64,000 bases of DNA from Chelonoidis abingdonii (GCF_003597395.2 NC_133771.1:47610979-47674978); one strand, 5' to 3'. Positions 11,851-25,796 are shown, numbered from the stretch's first letter. Program-made: numbers and translations. Notes: generated from the letters alone by a model not told the origin.

Positions 11851-12440
11851 CTGTGGTCTCAATACAGGGTACATTGATTAGGACCCTGGGCCTAGAAAAA
11901 AAAAAAAAGTGGGTTTGGGTGAGCCAAGGACGGTTACCCAGGGAGTGATAGTTAAAGTTGACATGCTACAGAGGGAACACATAGACAGTGCCTGCTGCAA
12001 GCAGGATGGTCTGTTTCTCTCAGAATGCCTGGTGAGAATGCTAGCCGCAGAGGAACTTAGAAAAGCTGGCAAGGAAAAATTAAGGTTACGGTAAGATCCA
12101 AACGCATAGAACACTTACTGTTTTATATCCTTTGCCCTGTATGCTCTGCATCTTTGTGGGAATGAATATAATGCATTGTTTTTGTTCTGTAGAGATGCTG
12201 TTTTTCAAGTCACTGGAATGTTTAATCATTTTGTTGTTCACAGGTCCCCATAGGGAAAGGGCTCACAGGTACCAAATGCAGTTGGGCCTGTAGCATTCCC
12301 ACTTTTGGAAAATGGGTACTGTAGGCCAGAGATCGAGTGTATATCGCTGTTGCAAACAAAGGTGTGATTTTTTTAAAATCTAGCTAGCGCAGCTGAAAAC
12401 AGCAATGAAGATGCAGCGGTGTGGGCTTTAAGCGCTCGCC
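11851..12440. other. Intronic or repeat-derived DNA, no gene seen
   Basis: No exon or family could be recognised. Short ORFs overlap on both strands and have no supporting motif. Confidence 0.5.
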
Positions 12441-12605
12441 CAAAACCCTGAGTATGTACTTGTGAGGCTAGCTCGCACTGGGGTCTGTGCTGCCACATCT
12501 GGACTGCTATTTTTAGCAATGTTAGCTAGCTTAAAGCTAGTGTGGCTATGTCTACATGAGCTGCAATCACACCTTCGATTGCAGTGTATACATCCCTCCA
12601 GTCTG
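12440..12605. repeat. Short interspersed repeat remnant (MITE-like)
   Basis: GC-rich sequence with GAGGCTAGCTCGCACTGG and GGCTATGTCTACATGAGCTG, resembling a frequent turtle short element that contains TATGTCTAC near its end. Boundaries and class are uncertain. Confidence 0.4.
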
Positions 12606-12777
12606 AGTGATTGGCCAGTGGCCCAGAGTAAGATGCAGGAAGTTAGGCCTGTCTCTTAAGTGGGAGGGGTGCACTTAAGGGGGAGACCATTTGCCCTATA
12701 ATTGTGACACAGCACTTCCCTGCTGCACTACATAAACAAGGAAGGAGGCTTTCGGTCATTCCTTCTCTATCAGGAAA

Positions 12778-13490
12778 TGTCATAAACAGATGGTTAAGGG
12801 TTAATGTCTCTTTTACCTGTAAAGGGTTAAGAAGCTCAGTAAACCTGGCTGACACCTGAACAGAGGACCAATAGGGGGACAAGATACTTTCAAATCTTGG
12901 TGGAGGGAGTTCTTTTGTTTGTGCTCTTTGTTTTGGGAGCTCTTGGGACTAAGAGGGACCAGACGTCAATCCAGGCTCTCTAAATCTTTCTAAACCAGTC
13001 TCTCATGTTTCAAAACTGTAAGTAACAGCCAGGCAAGGCAGATTAGTTTTATTTTTGTTTTCTCAACTTGTAAATGTCCTTTTTTGCTGAGAGGATTTTA
13101 CCTCTGTTTGCTGTAACTTTGAGCCTAAGGCTAGAGGGGGTTCCTCTGGGCTATACGAATTTGATTACCCTGTAAAGAATTTTCCATCCTGATTTTACAG
13201 AGATGATTTTTACTTTTCTTCTTTAATTAAAAGCTTTCTTTTTAAGAACCTGATTGATTTTTCCTTGTTTTAAGATCCAAGGGGTTTGGATCTGTGTTCA
13301 CCAGGGAATTGGTGAAGTCCCTGAAGGCCACCCAGGGAGGGGAGAGTTTTGGGGGTACAGGAAATGCTCCAGACACTGCCTTCTGGATGGTGGCAGTGTA
13401 CCAGATCTCACTAGTAATTAAGCTTAGAAGTGTCCATGCAGGTCCCCACATTTGTACCCTAAAGTTCAGAGTGAGGAAGGAACCTTGACA
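12778..13490 (+). mobile_element. Solo LTR with 5-bp target duplication GGAAA
   Basis: A 713-bp element starts TGTCATAAACAGATGG and ends GAACCTTGACA. It is flanked by GGAAA at 12773-12777 and 13491-13495. A second copy of the same family lies at 17258-18089 on the minus strand, sharing the start (TGTCATAAATAG) and the block CACCTGTAAAGGGTTAA. It interrupts the old DIRS element and is therefore younger than it. No internal retroviral genes are present. Confidence 0.9.
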
Positions 13491-13499
13491 GGAAATGAT

Positions 13500-14470
13500 C
13501 AGGATGTGGACATGGTGCCATTATTGCAGAGTAATCCCACTTGCTCTGTACCTTCTAGGAGCCAGCAGTGACCTGGAAGACTTCTTAAACGGACATGTAG
13601 TAACTAGTCTTGAGTGGTTGCTGCAGAATCCATCACGGATCTGATATTTCACCAATACTGCACTTGAAATACGCTGGACTGGCATTTGATTTGTTGAAGT
13701 CCACCTTGCAGCAATATCGGTGTTGCTCTCTGATACAGTCATTCTCTTTTCTCATCTGATATCAGAAGTCTCAAGGGCCTTCTACCTACCTGCCTGCTAG
13801 AAATACTACTCCGGTGTGGCATCTCAACATTGTCCTCCTAAAGCTCACAGAGCTTATTTCAAACTGCCCTTGAATTGTTCGATTCATCATCTTACACTCA
13901 AGACAGTTTTTCTAGTTGCTATTGCTTCCAGCATGGAGAGTCAGCAAGCTACAAGCCCTTACGACTGGATCTCTTCAGGGGCAAGAAGGTACAAAGGTAA
14001 CACCTTCAGCTCCACCCTAAAGTGATCTTGAAATTTCACCTTAATCAGTCTGTTAACTTACTACTTGTCTTTCCAAAACGGCACGTGATGCCAGGGGAGA
14101 AGCTGCTTACTTTGGAAGTTTCAAGAGCCTTGCTTTATTATCTTGACAGGGCTGAGCATTTTAGATTATTGCCCCACTTGTGTGGCTATATCTGGCCTGT
14201 CAAAGGGCCAAGCTATGCTTTTGTAAAAGATATGCTCTTTCGGTGAAGTTCTATGGCCTGAGCTGTACAGGAGGTCAGAGTAGTTGATCACAATGGTGCC
14301 ATCTGGCCTTGGAATCTGTGAACCACAGGGAGTCTCTAAGATCACAGTGTCTTTCCATCTGTTGTCAATTAGCTTTGAGCCTCTCTCCGAATGTCAAGTC
14401 GCACTCCACCAGGGCTCAGGCATTAACAGAAATACCAGTATAGCTTCTATCAAGGTAAGTAAATAGATGA
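13500..14470 (+). pseudogene. DIRS tyrosine recombinase remnant
   Basis: Pieces match DIRS-type tyrosine recombinases in order. FVEVHLAAISVL at about 13690-13725 matches KVHLAAISAF. WHLNIVLLKL lies near 13817. FHLNQSVNLLLVFPKRHVMP with LEVSRALLYYLDRA lies at 14034-14147. A C-terminal SHSTRA-like piece near 14400-14415 would carry the catalytic H-x-x-R box. In DIRS elements the recombinase replaces an integrase and inserts a circular DNA intermediate. The gene is broken by shifts and by a CR1 tail at 14243-14322. Confidence 0.68.
14243..14322 (+). repeat. CR1 LINE 3' tail
   Basis: TACAGGAGGTCAGAGTAG, GATCACAATGGTGCCATCTG and TGGAATCTGTGAA follow the well-known 3' end of one CR1 subfamily. It is inserted in the DIRS recombinase remnant, which resumes after it. 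Confidence 0.75.
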
Positions 14471-16242
14471 GCAGTGTCCACACTGCTGCACACACTGCTT
14501 TAAGCTACTTTGCCTTTGAAGCTGTGTCCACACTGTACAGTGCTATGTTGATCAAAGCATGTTGCACTGTGAATAGGCATCTCAGGACACTAAGTGCTAC
14601 TTCTAGGTAACTTTCACAGCGGGCTATTTCCTGGATCCGCAAAGAATCATGAGATTAGTGCTCAGATTCCTGTGATCTCAGTAATCTCTTAGTGCTCATT
14701 TGCCTCTCACTGACAGCAGTTTAAAAATGAAAGAAATGCAGATAAACACTTCGATCCTTTATATATATATTATTTATATCAGTAGGATGATCTAGTCTTG
14801 TAGGTGTGCTTGGTGTAAGGTGTAAGTTGGTGTGCTTTTTGTAGTTTTGTGAGGAAACAAAGGAGGTTACCAGGGAAACACTCCTACATAATCTCCTCCA
14901 TTGAGCATCTAAACTTAGTTGAGCACTGCTTCTGCAGATGGTCTTGCTTGCACTTACTTCAGTTCTGCACTTGGAGATCATTCAAAATAAACGTTTTCCC
15001 ACAGGCTTCACAATATAGTTGTGGGAAAGCTTATTTGTAGGGGAGGGAGGAAGTCCTGCTATACCTAAATCAGGTTCTAGAGTTGAAACTCTAAAGTTAA
15101 TGGATCAGATTGGAATATACTTTCCAAATTCATTTTTTAAACTAAATATACATCCCACCACACATACACAATAGGCTCTACAGTCCTGCTGGCCAGTAAA
15201 GTCCAGGGGACTATTTGTGTGAGTAATTGTATCGGATCACTGCCTGACTACATTTCCTGTGAGCTTAGAATTGGAGGAATATATTTAACAAACTTAAACG
15301 GGGGATATATGGTCTGGGAAAAATGTGAGGAGGATGGAAGGGAACTGAAAAGAAAATCTATAACTGGGAAATTGCTATTACTTTTTTGAGATTTACCTTG
15401 GTTTCTTCTGACTGGAGAGAATTTAGATATATAGTTCTAGTATACTTTATGCTTGTTTTAAATGCGTAATATTCCTGTGAAGGTTCTGGAGGAATTGAGA
15501 AAGTAGATAACTACCTTTTTGTTGTTTGTCGTCGTCGTCATTGATTTGACCAATATGAGACCAAAACACAAAATAAATCAAAACCTGGTAGATTTAAAAC
15601 ACTAGATCAAACTGATTACATTATTGTCCCTGGCACTCTCCTCCAACCAGAGCTTCTCATTTCATTGTCCTTGGTATGAGTGTTTTGCCTCTTGTTAAAA
15701 TGGTTGAACTAAGTGTTCCAAGGATGAAGCTATGGCATCTACATTTTAAGATAAGTTTTTAATAGAAGTAGCAAAGAATTAGGGTTGCTCTAGAGATAAA
15801 CATTCTGAAAGTGGTTTCTACAACCTAGTCTGTCTAAACAATTTATAGATGAAAGGAGGGCTCTTCTTCAAAAGAGGATGCTTGAAAGAAGTGACGTATG
15901 TACAAAGGTTTAATGGCCGTTAATATTTAAACATGCTGTTTTCCACTATGCTTATCTCTATCCAAGTATTAGTATAAGTTTTTTATTCCTTTCAAAGTAA
16001 ATGATGGGATCACAAATCTGAAACTTTTAAAGCAAATACATCCTATTAGTGTGGGCGATATTCTTCTTGGAATTTGATGCAAGAACTTAAGAGTCCTTAA
16101 CACAGGTTGCTCATGAAAATAGCATTGAAGCATGAAACCTGGCAAGCAACTTTTTAAAGCTCTGCTCACGTACTGTACAGTATTTGAAACTTCATGTTTA
16201 TGTACAAATATCTGATTATCTTCATTTATATCAAACCAGACC
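14471..16242. other. Intronic DNA, no gene seen
   Basis: Mostly AT-rich sequence. A short TA tract lies at 14760-14780, and a MITE-terminus-like stretch (TGTGTCCACACTGTACAG) lies near 14525. No splice-flanked ORF with a recognisable product was found. Confidence 0.55.
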
Positions 16243-16473
16243 TTGGACTTGTCTACTCTTACCACCATTTTCACATCTGCTTAGTGAAGGTGCTACCTAT
16301 GCCAAAAGGAGAGCTTCTCCCGTCAGTGTAGATAATCCACCGCCTCAACTGGCAGTAGCTATCTACACTGAGGTTAGGTCAGTATAACCGTGTCGCTCAC
16401 GGATGTGGATTTTCCACATCCTTGAGTGATATAGTTATGCTGACATAAATTCCTAATGTAGACCAGCCCTGAG
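16243..16473. mobile_element. MITE with internal hairpin
   Basis: It begins near GGACTTGTCTACTC and ends in ATGTAGACCAGCCCTGAG; the termini are roughly inverted. Near 16403-16425 an internal hairpin pairs GGATGTGGA with TCCACATCC. The part CGTCAGTGTAGATAATCC resembles the MITE at 11508-11850. It has no coding capacity. Confidence 0.65.
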
Positions 16474-16609
16474 TAACAATATTTTACATTTATTTGGGAC
16501 CTAGATTCAAGAGAGTACTACTTGAAGGAAGTGGTTTCCAAATTTTTTTTCTGGTGACCTAGTTGAAGAAAATTGTTGATGCCTGCGACACAACGGAGCT
16601 GGGGATGAG

Positions 16610-17000
16610 GTGTTTTGGGGTGTAGGAGGGGCTCAGGTCTGGGACAGAGGGTTGGGGTGAGGGCTGCAGGGTGGAGCTGGGAATGAGGGGTTCAGGGTGT
16701 GGGAGGGGGCTCTGGCCTGGGGCAGGAGGTTGAGGTGCGGCAGGGGGTCAGGGCTGGGGGTGCAGGTTTTGGGGTGAGGCTGTGGATGAGGAATTTGGAG
16801 TGCAGGAGGGGGCTCTGGGTTTGGGGACGCTCAGGGCTGGGCAGGGGGAGTTGAGGTGCGGAAGGGGGTCATGGCTCTGGGCTGGGGGTGCAGGTTCTGG
16901 GATACGTCCGGAGATGAGGGTTTTGGAGTGCAGGATGGGGGCTCTGGGTTTGGGGAGGCTCAGGGCTGTGGCAGGGGATTGGGGCACGGGCTTACCTTCA
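16610..17000 (+). repeat. Degenerate G-rich minisatellite inside the hAT element
   Basis: Units of roughly 100-130 bp recur imperfectly. Examples are GTGCAGGAGGGGGCTCTGG (16800s) against GTGCAGGATGGGGGCTCTGG (16930s), and repeated GGGGTGCAGGTTTTGGG / GGGGGTGCAGGTTCTGGG. ORFs across it on both strands are products of the low-complexity composition. Confidence 0.7.
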
Positions 17001-17257
17001 ACGGCTCCTGGTCAGCGGTGCAGCTGGTGTGCAGAGGCTTCCTGCCTCTCCTGGCACCGCAGACCACACTGTGGCCCAGAAGCAGCTAGCAGCAGGTCTG
17101 GCTCCTAGGTGGAGGTGTGCAAGCGGTTCTGTGCAGCTTTTGCCTGCAGGCACACCCTCCCCCCCCGCCCCCCCAGCTGCCATTGGCTGGTTCCTGGCCA
17201 GTAGGAGTGTGGAGCCAGTGCTCGGGGTGGGGGCAGCACGCAAAGTCCCGTGACTAC

Positions 17258-18089
17258 TGTCATAGCTTCCTACTCAGATTTGAACCTTAGCGTTCATAAC
17301 CTGAGAAGCTAGCATGAACCCTCTAAGCTTAATTACCAGCTTAGATCTGATATCGCTGCCACCAGCCANNNNNNNNNNNNNNNNNNNNNNNNNNNNNNNN
17401 NNNNNNNNNNNNNNNNNNNNNNNNNNNNNNNNNNNNNNNNNNNNNNNNNNNNNNNNNNNNNNNNNNNNNNNNNNNNNNNNNNNNNNNNNNNNNNNNNNNN
17501 NNNNNNNNNNNNNNNNNNNNNNNNNNNNNNNNNNNNNNNNNNNNNNNNNNNNNNNNNNNNNNNNNNNNNNNNNNNNNNNNNNNNNNNNNNNNNNNNNNNN
17601 NNNNNNNNNNNNNNNNNNNNNNNNNNNNNNNNNNNNNNNNNNNNNNNNNNNNNNNNNNNNNNNNNNNNNNNNNNNNNNNNNNNNNNNNNNNNNNNNNNNN
17701 NNNNNNNNNNNNNNNNNNNNNNNNNNNNNNNNNNNNNNNNNNNNNNNNNNNNNNNNNNNNNNNNNNNNNNNNNNNNNNNNNNNNNNNNNNNNNNNNNNNN
17801 NNNNNNNNNNNNNNNNNNNNNNNNNNNNNNNNNNNNNNNNNNNNNNNNNNNNNNNNNNNNNNNNNNNNNNNNNNNNNNNNNNNNNNNNNNNNNNNNNNNN
17901 NNNNNNNNNNNNNNNNNNNNNNNNNNNNNNNNNNNNNNNNNNNNNNNNNNNNNNNNNNNNNNNNNNNNNNNNNNNNNNNNNNNNNAAAAATCCGGTTTCC
18001 TGATTGGTCCTCTGGTCAGGTGTTTGGTTCCCTTTGTTAACCCTTTACAGGTGAAAGAAACATTAACCCTTAGCTATCTATTTATGACA
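17258..18089 (-). mobile_element. Solo LTR, second copy of the 12778-13490 family, containing an assembly gap
   Basis: The left edge TGTCATAGCTTCCT matches the reverse complement of the 3' end of the copy at 12778-13490 (TGTCAAGGTTCCTT). TCTAAGCTTAATTACCAG is also shared. The right edge ends CTATTTATGACA, the reverse complement of the family start TGTCATAAATAG. ACTAC flanks it exactly at 17253-17257 and 18090-18094. Most of the body is an N run. Span including N is 832 bp against 713 bp for the intact copy, so the gap size is probably an estimate. Confidence 0.88.
17369..17985. other. Assembly gap (617 N)
   Basis: A run of N inside the minus-strand LTR. The open frame crossing it is an artefact of undetermined bases. 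Confidence 0.98.
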
Positions 18090-18732
18090 ACTACCCTCCC
18101 GCCTAGGAGACAGATCTGCTGCTGGCCTTTTCTGGGTTGCAGCGCGGCATTGGAACAGGTAGGGACTAGAGTGCTGACCTGAACAGGTGCTGACCAGAGC
18201 CGCCGCCGCGACCCAGTCCCTTCCATTCCATGACCCAGTTCTGGGTTGCGACCCACAGTTTGAAAACCACTGCTGTAAGGTGTGAGGTTTTAGTGTAGTA
18301 GAAGGGAATGGTACTGTGTATATTTGGGCAGATATATTTACTCTTTTCTATTCCACCCTCACACCCTGCCAGCACACCCTCTAAAAAAGTGCTTGGCTTT
18401 ATATTGACCCAAATTGTCAGAGGGCTGGATTAGATGGATTAATGTAAAACTATGTCCTTAAAGTGGCTGAATTTGGCTTTTGCTAAACTGAGGGATTGAA
18501 TTCCAGAGAATCTTCTGCCAACTGACAGTCCTCATTAGGACAAGTGAGCGTTGCAGGTGCTTTGAGCGGAGCATGTGAGATAAACAGTCTCTAAAATGTC
18601 TGGGTCCCAATTAATTTTCGGCTCTCTAAATGTTAACTAACACCTTGAATTGTATAGTCTTGCATTTAAAAAAAGTCACAACACGCACCAAGATAATTTC
18701 CTTGATTTGAAATGACCAGATACATTATGTAA

Positions 18733-18876
<144 letters not shown>

Positions 18877-19924
18877 TAACACTCCCCTTTATGCTAAGTG
18901 CTTTCCAGGCCAGCACTACAACCTTATTTAACTTGCTCAATTCTTAAAGCAAATATAGTATGTGTCACGCAGGGTCTATTTTTTTTCCACAGGGTGGTAG
19001 CCAGAGATCAGAGTGACAGGAACAAGCGCACCCTTCTTTCCCAAGGGGTTGATGATTACAGGCTACTCAGAACAAATGTGAATTTAGTCAGTACTTATGA
19101 ACGCAAGTCCAAATGATAAAAAGTTCAGGAATTTTTCAAGCAGGGTCAGCAGTATAAGCCAGCAAAGCTATGGTGCTGTATTTTCCACTGTCATCTGTTT
19201 CTTCCATCTCTAGCCTTTTTCTATATGTGGGATTTAGCAGTCAGTGACCAGCAAACCAGTGTAAGTGCACTGGCATAGTTTGACTGTTTAAAATTGCGGT
19301 TAACTCAACAGGTGCAGATAACGGCTCTCCTTGAAATGCCTGAGGCTTGTACCTGTGCTGTGTCCCTATCCACTAAATTAGGGCTAATCCAACATACTTA
19401 CACAGTGCCACGTGGCCAAACTGTATTCCAACTGGTGGTGGCTGCTGCTTCTCTAATATTCATATTTCCCCTCTCTGTGCAATTGCATGGTTGCAGTGAA
19501 AGCAGTTCATAGTGGCAGTGGTCATCTCAAGCTGCTCCCTCCTGTCTTGGCCTAGGAAAGAGTAATAGTTGATGGTAGGTCTTCCTCTCATGTTCTGTAC
19601 AGCACCAAATAAATCGTAAATGATCATTGTAAGAAAGTGTCCTTTAGATGTTGCTTGATTGGCTCAGTTTGGCAGGATTCACTTGATTGCTGTGACTCTG
19701 ATTCAGCCTAACTAATTAGTGTTATTTCCCCCACCCCCACCACTCCACATAGCAAAGGAGAAGAACAGGCTCTTGGGAAATCAAAGTGGTTGATAGAGAA
19801 ATCAAATAGGGGCAAATGAATGATAGGGACTCTGTGCAGGAGCAGCTAGGAGAAGCAGGGCTCAGCTCAACCTTCAAGTTCTGAGTTTCTACCAGGTGCT
19901 GTAGCGGCTGCTATATCTTCCTTA

Positions 19925-20018
19925 AGAATCATAGAAGATTAGGCTTGAAAGAGACCTCAGGAGGTCATCCAGTCCAATCCCCTGCTCAACGCAGGACCAA
20001 CATCAACTAAATCATCCT
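19925..20018 (-). repeat. CR1 LINE 3' tail
   Basis: AGAATCATAGAAGATTAGGC, GAGACCTCAGGAGGTCATCC and AGTCCAATCCCCTGCTCAA are the reverse complement of the classic CR1 3' end. Confidence 0.88.
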
Positions 20019-21299
20019 TTGCCCTGGCTGGTTACATCTAGCAAGAAGCGGGTGAAAGGAAAACCTCTAATGCATTGTGACTGATTCTAGAGATTTAGAA
20101 ATAGGGAGGGAATCCGCATAAGTGATCCTTCCCTGATGGAACAGAGTAGCATGTTTGTCATGTAGAAAGGTCACCAATCCAACATTGCGTAGACATAGGG
20201 CCTTCTGTCAGTAGCTGTCCCTCCTCCTACCCTGGAATATTTAGGCTAGTGTTGTCTAACATGACGGGACTATAACATAGCCTAGGCAGTAGCTTTTTCT
20301 AACTAAGTAATAGTTGTTGTGTCCACGCTAACAATAAAAGCGTTGTTAAAATGTGGATGCCACAACTGTGTTATGGCTTGTTACGCTTGTGCCGTTAGGC
20401 CCTGTGCTGCTCATTCTAGCAAATTAGTTTTCTGATTCTTCTATATTTGATGTAACAATGTTTAAAAGGATTGGATTACTCATAGTCTGAATCCTTCCCT
20501 ATTCCCTAAACTGTAGAGAAAGTCACAAGGTGTTAAAAAATAGCAATAAGCTTCTCATTGCTGGGGTTTAAAATGAGGAGCAACATACAGCACACTTCTT
20601 GATGAAGGAAAACAGTTGTATTGTATTGGCGGCGGGGAGCCACTTAAAATGATTTACTAAAAATAAATATGTACTGGTCTTTGAATGCAATATAATATAT
20701 ATTAGACAAAACAACTACATGAAAAGAACTATAAGGGTTCAAAAGCTGGAAAATGTCACAATTAAGGTTGCTTGGTACAATTTTGATTCTGTCTCCTTGT
20801 GCACACACAGTATGTGATATAAATGAAGATTATCATGCTACTTTTCCACAGAACCCCTACCTCTTTCAGTGCACCGGACGGATGGTGTTCACGGAATGAG
20901 CAGCTGTTCAATATTTTGCTTTTTTCTCATTGTTCAACATGTGGCCTCAAGTCTTATTTACTGCACAATGTTGAAGTCCTGCTCTGAAGACAAAATTACT
21001 AACTTCCTTGTGGGCTTTAATATGATGATCATCACTATAGAATCTGAGTGCTTTAGAATTTACCTTCACAAAACCCTGGTGAGGTGGTGATATTTTCCAT
21101 AGATTACAGAAGGCAAATGCGACACCAAGAGACTAAAGTAAAAACTGTCTCCTTATCTTAGATGCCCAAATTGAGATGCCTTGGAATTGGTCACAGCTCT
21201 TATTGATGTCACTTACAGCTATGAGTGCTCAGCACTTCTGCATATTAGATTCCAAGGTATCAAATTGGGTATCCAGAAGCTGAAGAACACACAACCAAA

Positions 21300-21425
21300 A
21301 TGTTCATGTTTGGCCACTGAGTTCCTTGCTGAGCATCACATAGGAACTCTGGCAGAGGCAAGGATAGAATCCAGTTCTCCTGGGCAGTGTTCAGTTGTCT
21401 TAACCACAAGACCACCCTCTGTCTT
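21300..21425 (-). repeat. MIR-like SINE remnant
   Basis: The reverse complement reads GGTGGTCTTGTGGTTAAGAC, followed by an ACTGGATTCTATCCTTGCCT-type core and a GAGTTCCTATGTGATGCTCA segment. This is the order of tRNA head and core seen in MIR/CORE-SINEs. It is old and diverged. Confidence 0.6.
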
Positions 21426-22145
21426 CTTGCAATTCCCTGTCTCATTAACTACTCACCTTCCAACTTCTGCAACAAATGAGAGAGAGGTCCTACAGACAAC
21501 AGCTTCTTTCACTGTACAGTCCTGATTAATCCCTAGAGCACAGTTCATCCTGTGCTCTGAATGAGGAAAGGAATGGGGAAAATATAGTGTGTGATTATGT
21601 AATTAAAGACTGTATCCTAATGTGTACACAAAAGGGGTCGAGTTAAGGTTGCATAGGCAATCTTCTAACTTTTGAATGCTTGACTGTTTGTAGCTTTCTA
21701 GGTGTAAAAAAAACAAAGAAGATATTCAATCACATGGAACCATGTTGACACTCACCATGGGTCATTAGCAAAGTTGCAACATTTTAGAACCATTGCAAAG
21801 ATTTGGGAATCTTGGGTTTCAATCTGGATTTTTGCGGAGAGTGTGTTCTAGTGGTCACACATCTTTCTGCCCTGTCTCCTTCCATCTAGCCAGTCCTGGG
21901 CTACTCCTTTCATCCCCTCTGAGGTCAGATTTTTGTCCGCTCTGCATTCAAGTCAAGTGGCTTCTTCCATAGTACTGCTTGGGATCCAGCAAGCAGGAGC
22001 ACTGAGAGAACAGGAAAAAGTTTCCTTGCATTTCTGGTCTGATGCCATAACAGCGTAGGAGGCTGGAGCAGCAATTACAGGGAAAGTTCTGCCCAGCCCC
22101 CACAGCCAGGAGCTGAGCATACTCAGTACATAGGGAATCTTTGGA

Positions 22146-22236
22146 GGATCACAGAAGATTAGAGTTGCAAGAGACCTCAAGAGGTCATCTAGTTCAGTCC
22201 CCTGCTCAAAGCAGGACCAACCCCAACTAAATCAGG
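22146..22236 (-). repeat. CR1 LINE 3' tail
   Basis: ATCACAGAAGATTAGAGTTG, AAGAGACCTCAAGAGGTCAT and CCCCTGCTCAAAGCAGGACC match the reverse complement of the CR1 3' end. The small GAGCAG/CTGCTC hairpin typical of CR1 ends is visible. Confidence 0.88.
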
Positions 22237-24047
22237 ATTTAACTGCCAAACTTAAAAATTCTCTACTCAATGTGTGTGAAGTGAGATTTTGCAAATTTGG
22301 GTGTGTTTTCAAGAGAACAAAAAAAGATAGATATATATGTCCCAGACATAAAGGCAACCCCTGTACTGCATTTGAAGTCCCTGCTCCTAAGCATCGGTGC
22401 TGATTCTTCTCAAAACTGTTGAATAACTTGTTTAACATGGCAAAAATGTGTTTTTTCCCTAATCTTGTTTTTGGAAATGGCTGAAGCATTTTTGCTGAAA
22501 CTTTTTGAAAATATTCAGCTTGAGCAATATAGCTGGCATGAAAAATTTCAGTCCAAAGGGTTAGTTTGGCAAAGTTAGAAGCAACTGAAAACAATGTCTT
22601 ATAATAGAAGTGTTTGGTAACCTTATGCAGTGTTACCAGCTCCATCTATCTAATATAGTAGCATGAACATTTGTGCAATCTGTTCACGCAGGTTTGTGTA
22701 TTCCAGTAATCGCCTCCTTCCGTGTAGTAAATGCCAGTCAAAGATATTTCCAACTGATGACCTTCTACTGTTCCAATTAGTTGCCTCATTGTTGAGGCTC
22801 CTGATGAACCTCATTAAATACTCAAGCAAGAAACAATGCCTTGCAGAATAGGCATTCTTGGTTCCTGTGGTGTATCCTCTACTTTGCAGTTGTCCCAGGG
22901 TCAGGGGCATGCACAAGGCGAGACAAGCAGAGGCATGCTGCTTCCCCCGCCCCCAAATAATCTGCAGGGGCACAGAATTCCTCTGACCATAGGGCTGAGG
23001 CGGGGACACAGAATTTGTCTGGCCCCGGGGGCCAGAAGCCCCTCCAAAAACAGTCAAATTTAAATTCCTATGCATGCCTCTGTCCTGTGTATTACTTAAC
23101 CACTCAAACTCCATCATAGTATTATCTAATGCTTTTTCTGGGTCAATTTTTTCTTGTGTTCTATTTGTATTTCCAGTATTTATAACAATAGCCAATGTAG
23201 TAATCTTCAGTTTTAAAAGTTGCTGTCAGCCCATTTTTTTTTCTATCAGATTTTTATTTATTTAGATTTATACAGAAAAAAGGGCCTATCTCAGGCTAGG
23301 CATTTTGACTAGCTTTTAAAAAAGGTAAATTCTACCAGATAAATAAGACTGGAGTTTAATTGCAGCCTTCCGACAATTAGAAACCAAAAAAATCAATTGA
23401 CATTTGAAAATGCACCAATGTCCCCAGTCCTCTGAATCTGTGGAAAGAACTGATTCTTGCTGCATGTCCTAAAGATAGCTCATGTTATCAAATCTTATCT
23501 GATCACTAGGCCAAAAGGTCTCTCCCTGTTCCACATAAGGTCACCTTTTCCTTAGCATGATCAATCTCTCACGTAGCTGGGATCAAGCCCCCTGGTATTT
23601 AGCAATATAAGATGGCTAGGATGGCTGTGCAGTGTGTTCCAGGCTCTAGATGTCTTTAACAAATAGTTAAAAATACAAAAATGGCTGCTCCATAACCTAA
23701 TATTGAAACAAGTGGCATGAAAAAATAAGCCAAATTTCTCATGCTTCCCAAACAATAACTCTTCTCTCACAGCATATGCTGCTTCGACAGCTTTTGAATA
23801 TATTTTTTGTGGTGGTCGTCTTCTTATATGGGATATGTGTTGCCTTTATACATACAAACAAGTAGAAAATTAAACCCAATAGGTTTATTTTTAACTTTTC
23901 TTTTTCTAGTGCCTTTCTCCTTGTCTTAGTACTATTTTCATTTTTATAGAAGAGCCACCTCATATCCTTTCCCACCAAATATATATGATCTGACTATGCC
24001 AATATAAATAGTTATTGTAGTACAAGTGCTTGATTTATCTGAATTAA

Positions 24048-25689
<1,642 letters not shown>

Positions 25690-25796
25690 TTATCCACGAA
25701 AGCTTATGCTCCAGTACGTCTTAGTCTATAAGGTACCACAGGACTCTTTGCTGCTTTTACAGATCCAGACTAACATGGCTACCCTTCTGATACTTA
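25690..25796 (+). repeat. Penelope-like element 3' end fragment
   Basis: CCACGAAAGCTTATGCTCCA followed by TAGTCTATAAGGTACCACAG and CAGATCCAGACTAACATGGC matches the 3' end of the Penelope-like element at 46829-47247. The 5' part of the hammerhead-like hairpin is lost. Confidence 0.82.

Larger units (their letters stand above)
16529..18272. mobile_element. GC-rich non-autonomous hAT element, split by a solo LTR
   Basis: The left end is AAGTGGTTTCCAAATTTT. The right end is CCCACAGTTTGAAAACCACT followed by G, the reverse complement of CAGTGGTTTTCAAACTGTGG. Flanking octamers match at 6 of 8 (16521-16528 CTTGAAGG, 18273-18280 CTGTAAGG). The interior at 16600-17000 is a G-rich minisatellite-like array with recurring blocks such as GGGGGCTCTGGGTTTGGGGA. 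The element is interrupted at 17258-18089 by an LTR. It has no transposase. Confidence 0.78.

Noticed and set aside
16748..17253. Proline- and glycine-rich ORFs
   Set aside because: Products of the G-rich minisatellite inside a hAT element.
17314..18003. 229-codon open frame across the N run
   Set aside because: Made almost wholly of undetermined bases; it is the assembly gap inside a solo LTR.
22650..23195. Minus-strand ORF of 181 codons
   Set aside because: No recognisable domain, runs through a repeat-like GC patch, and lies in an LRRC1 intron with no promoter or splice support.
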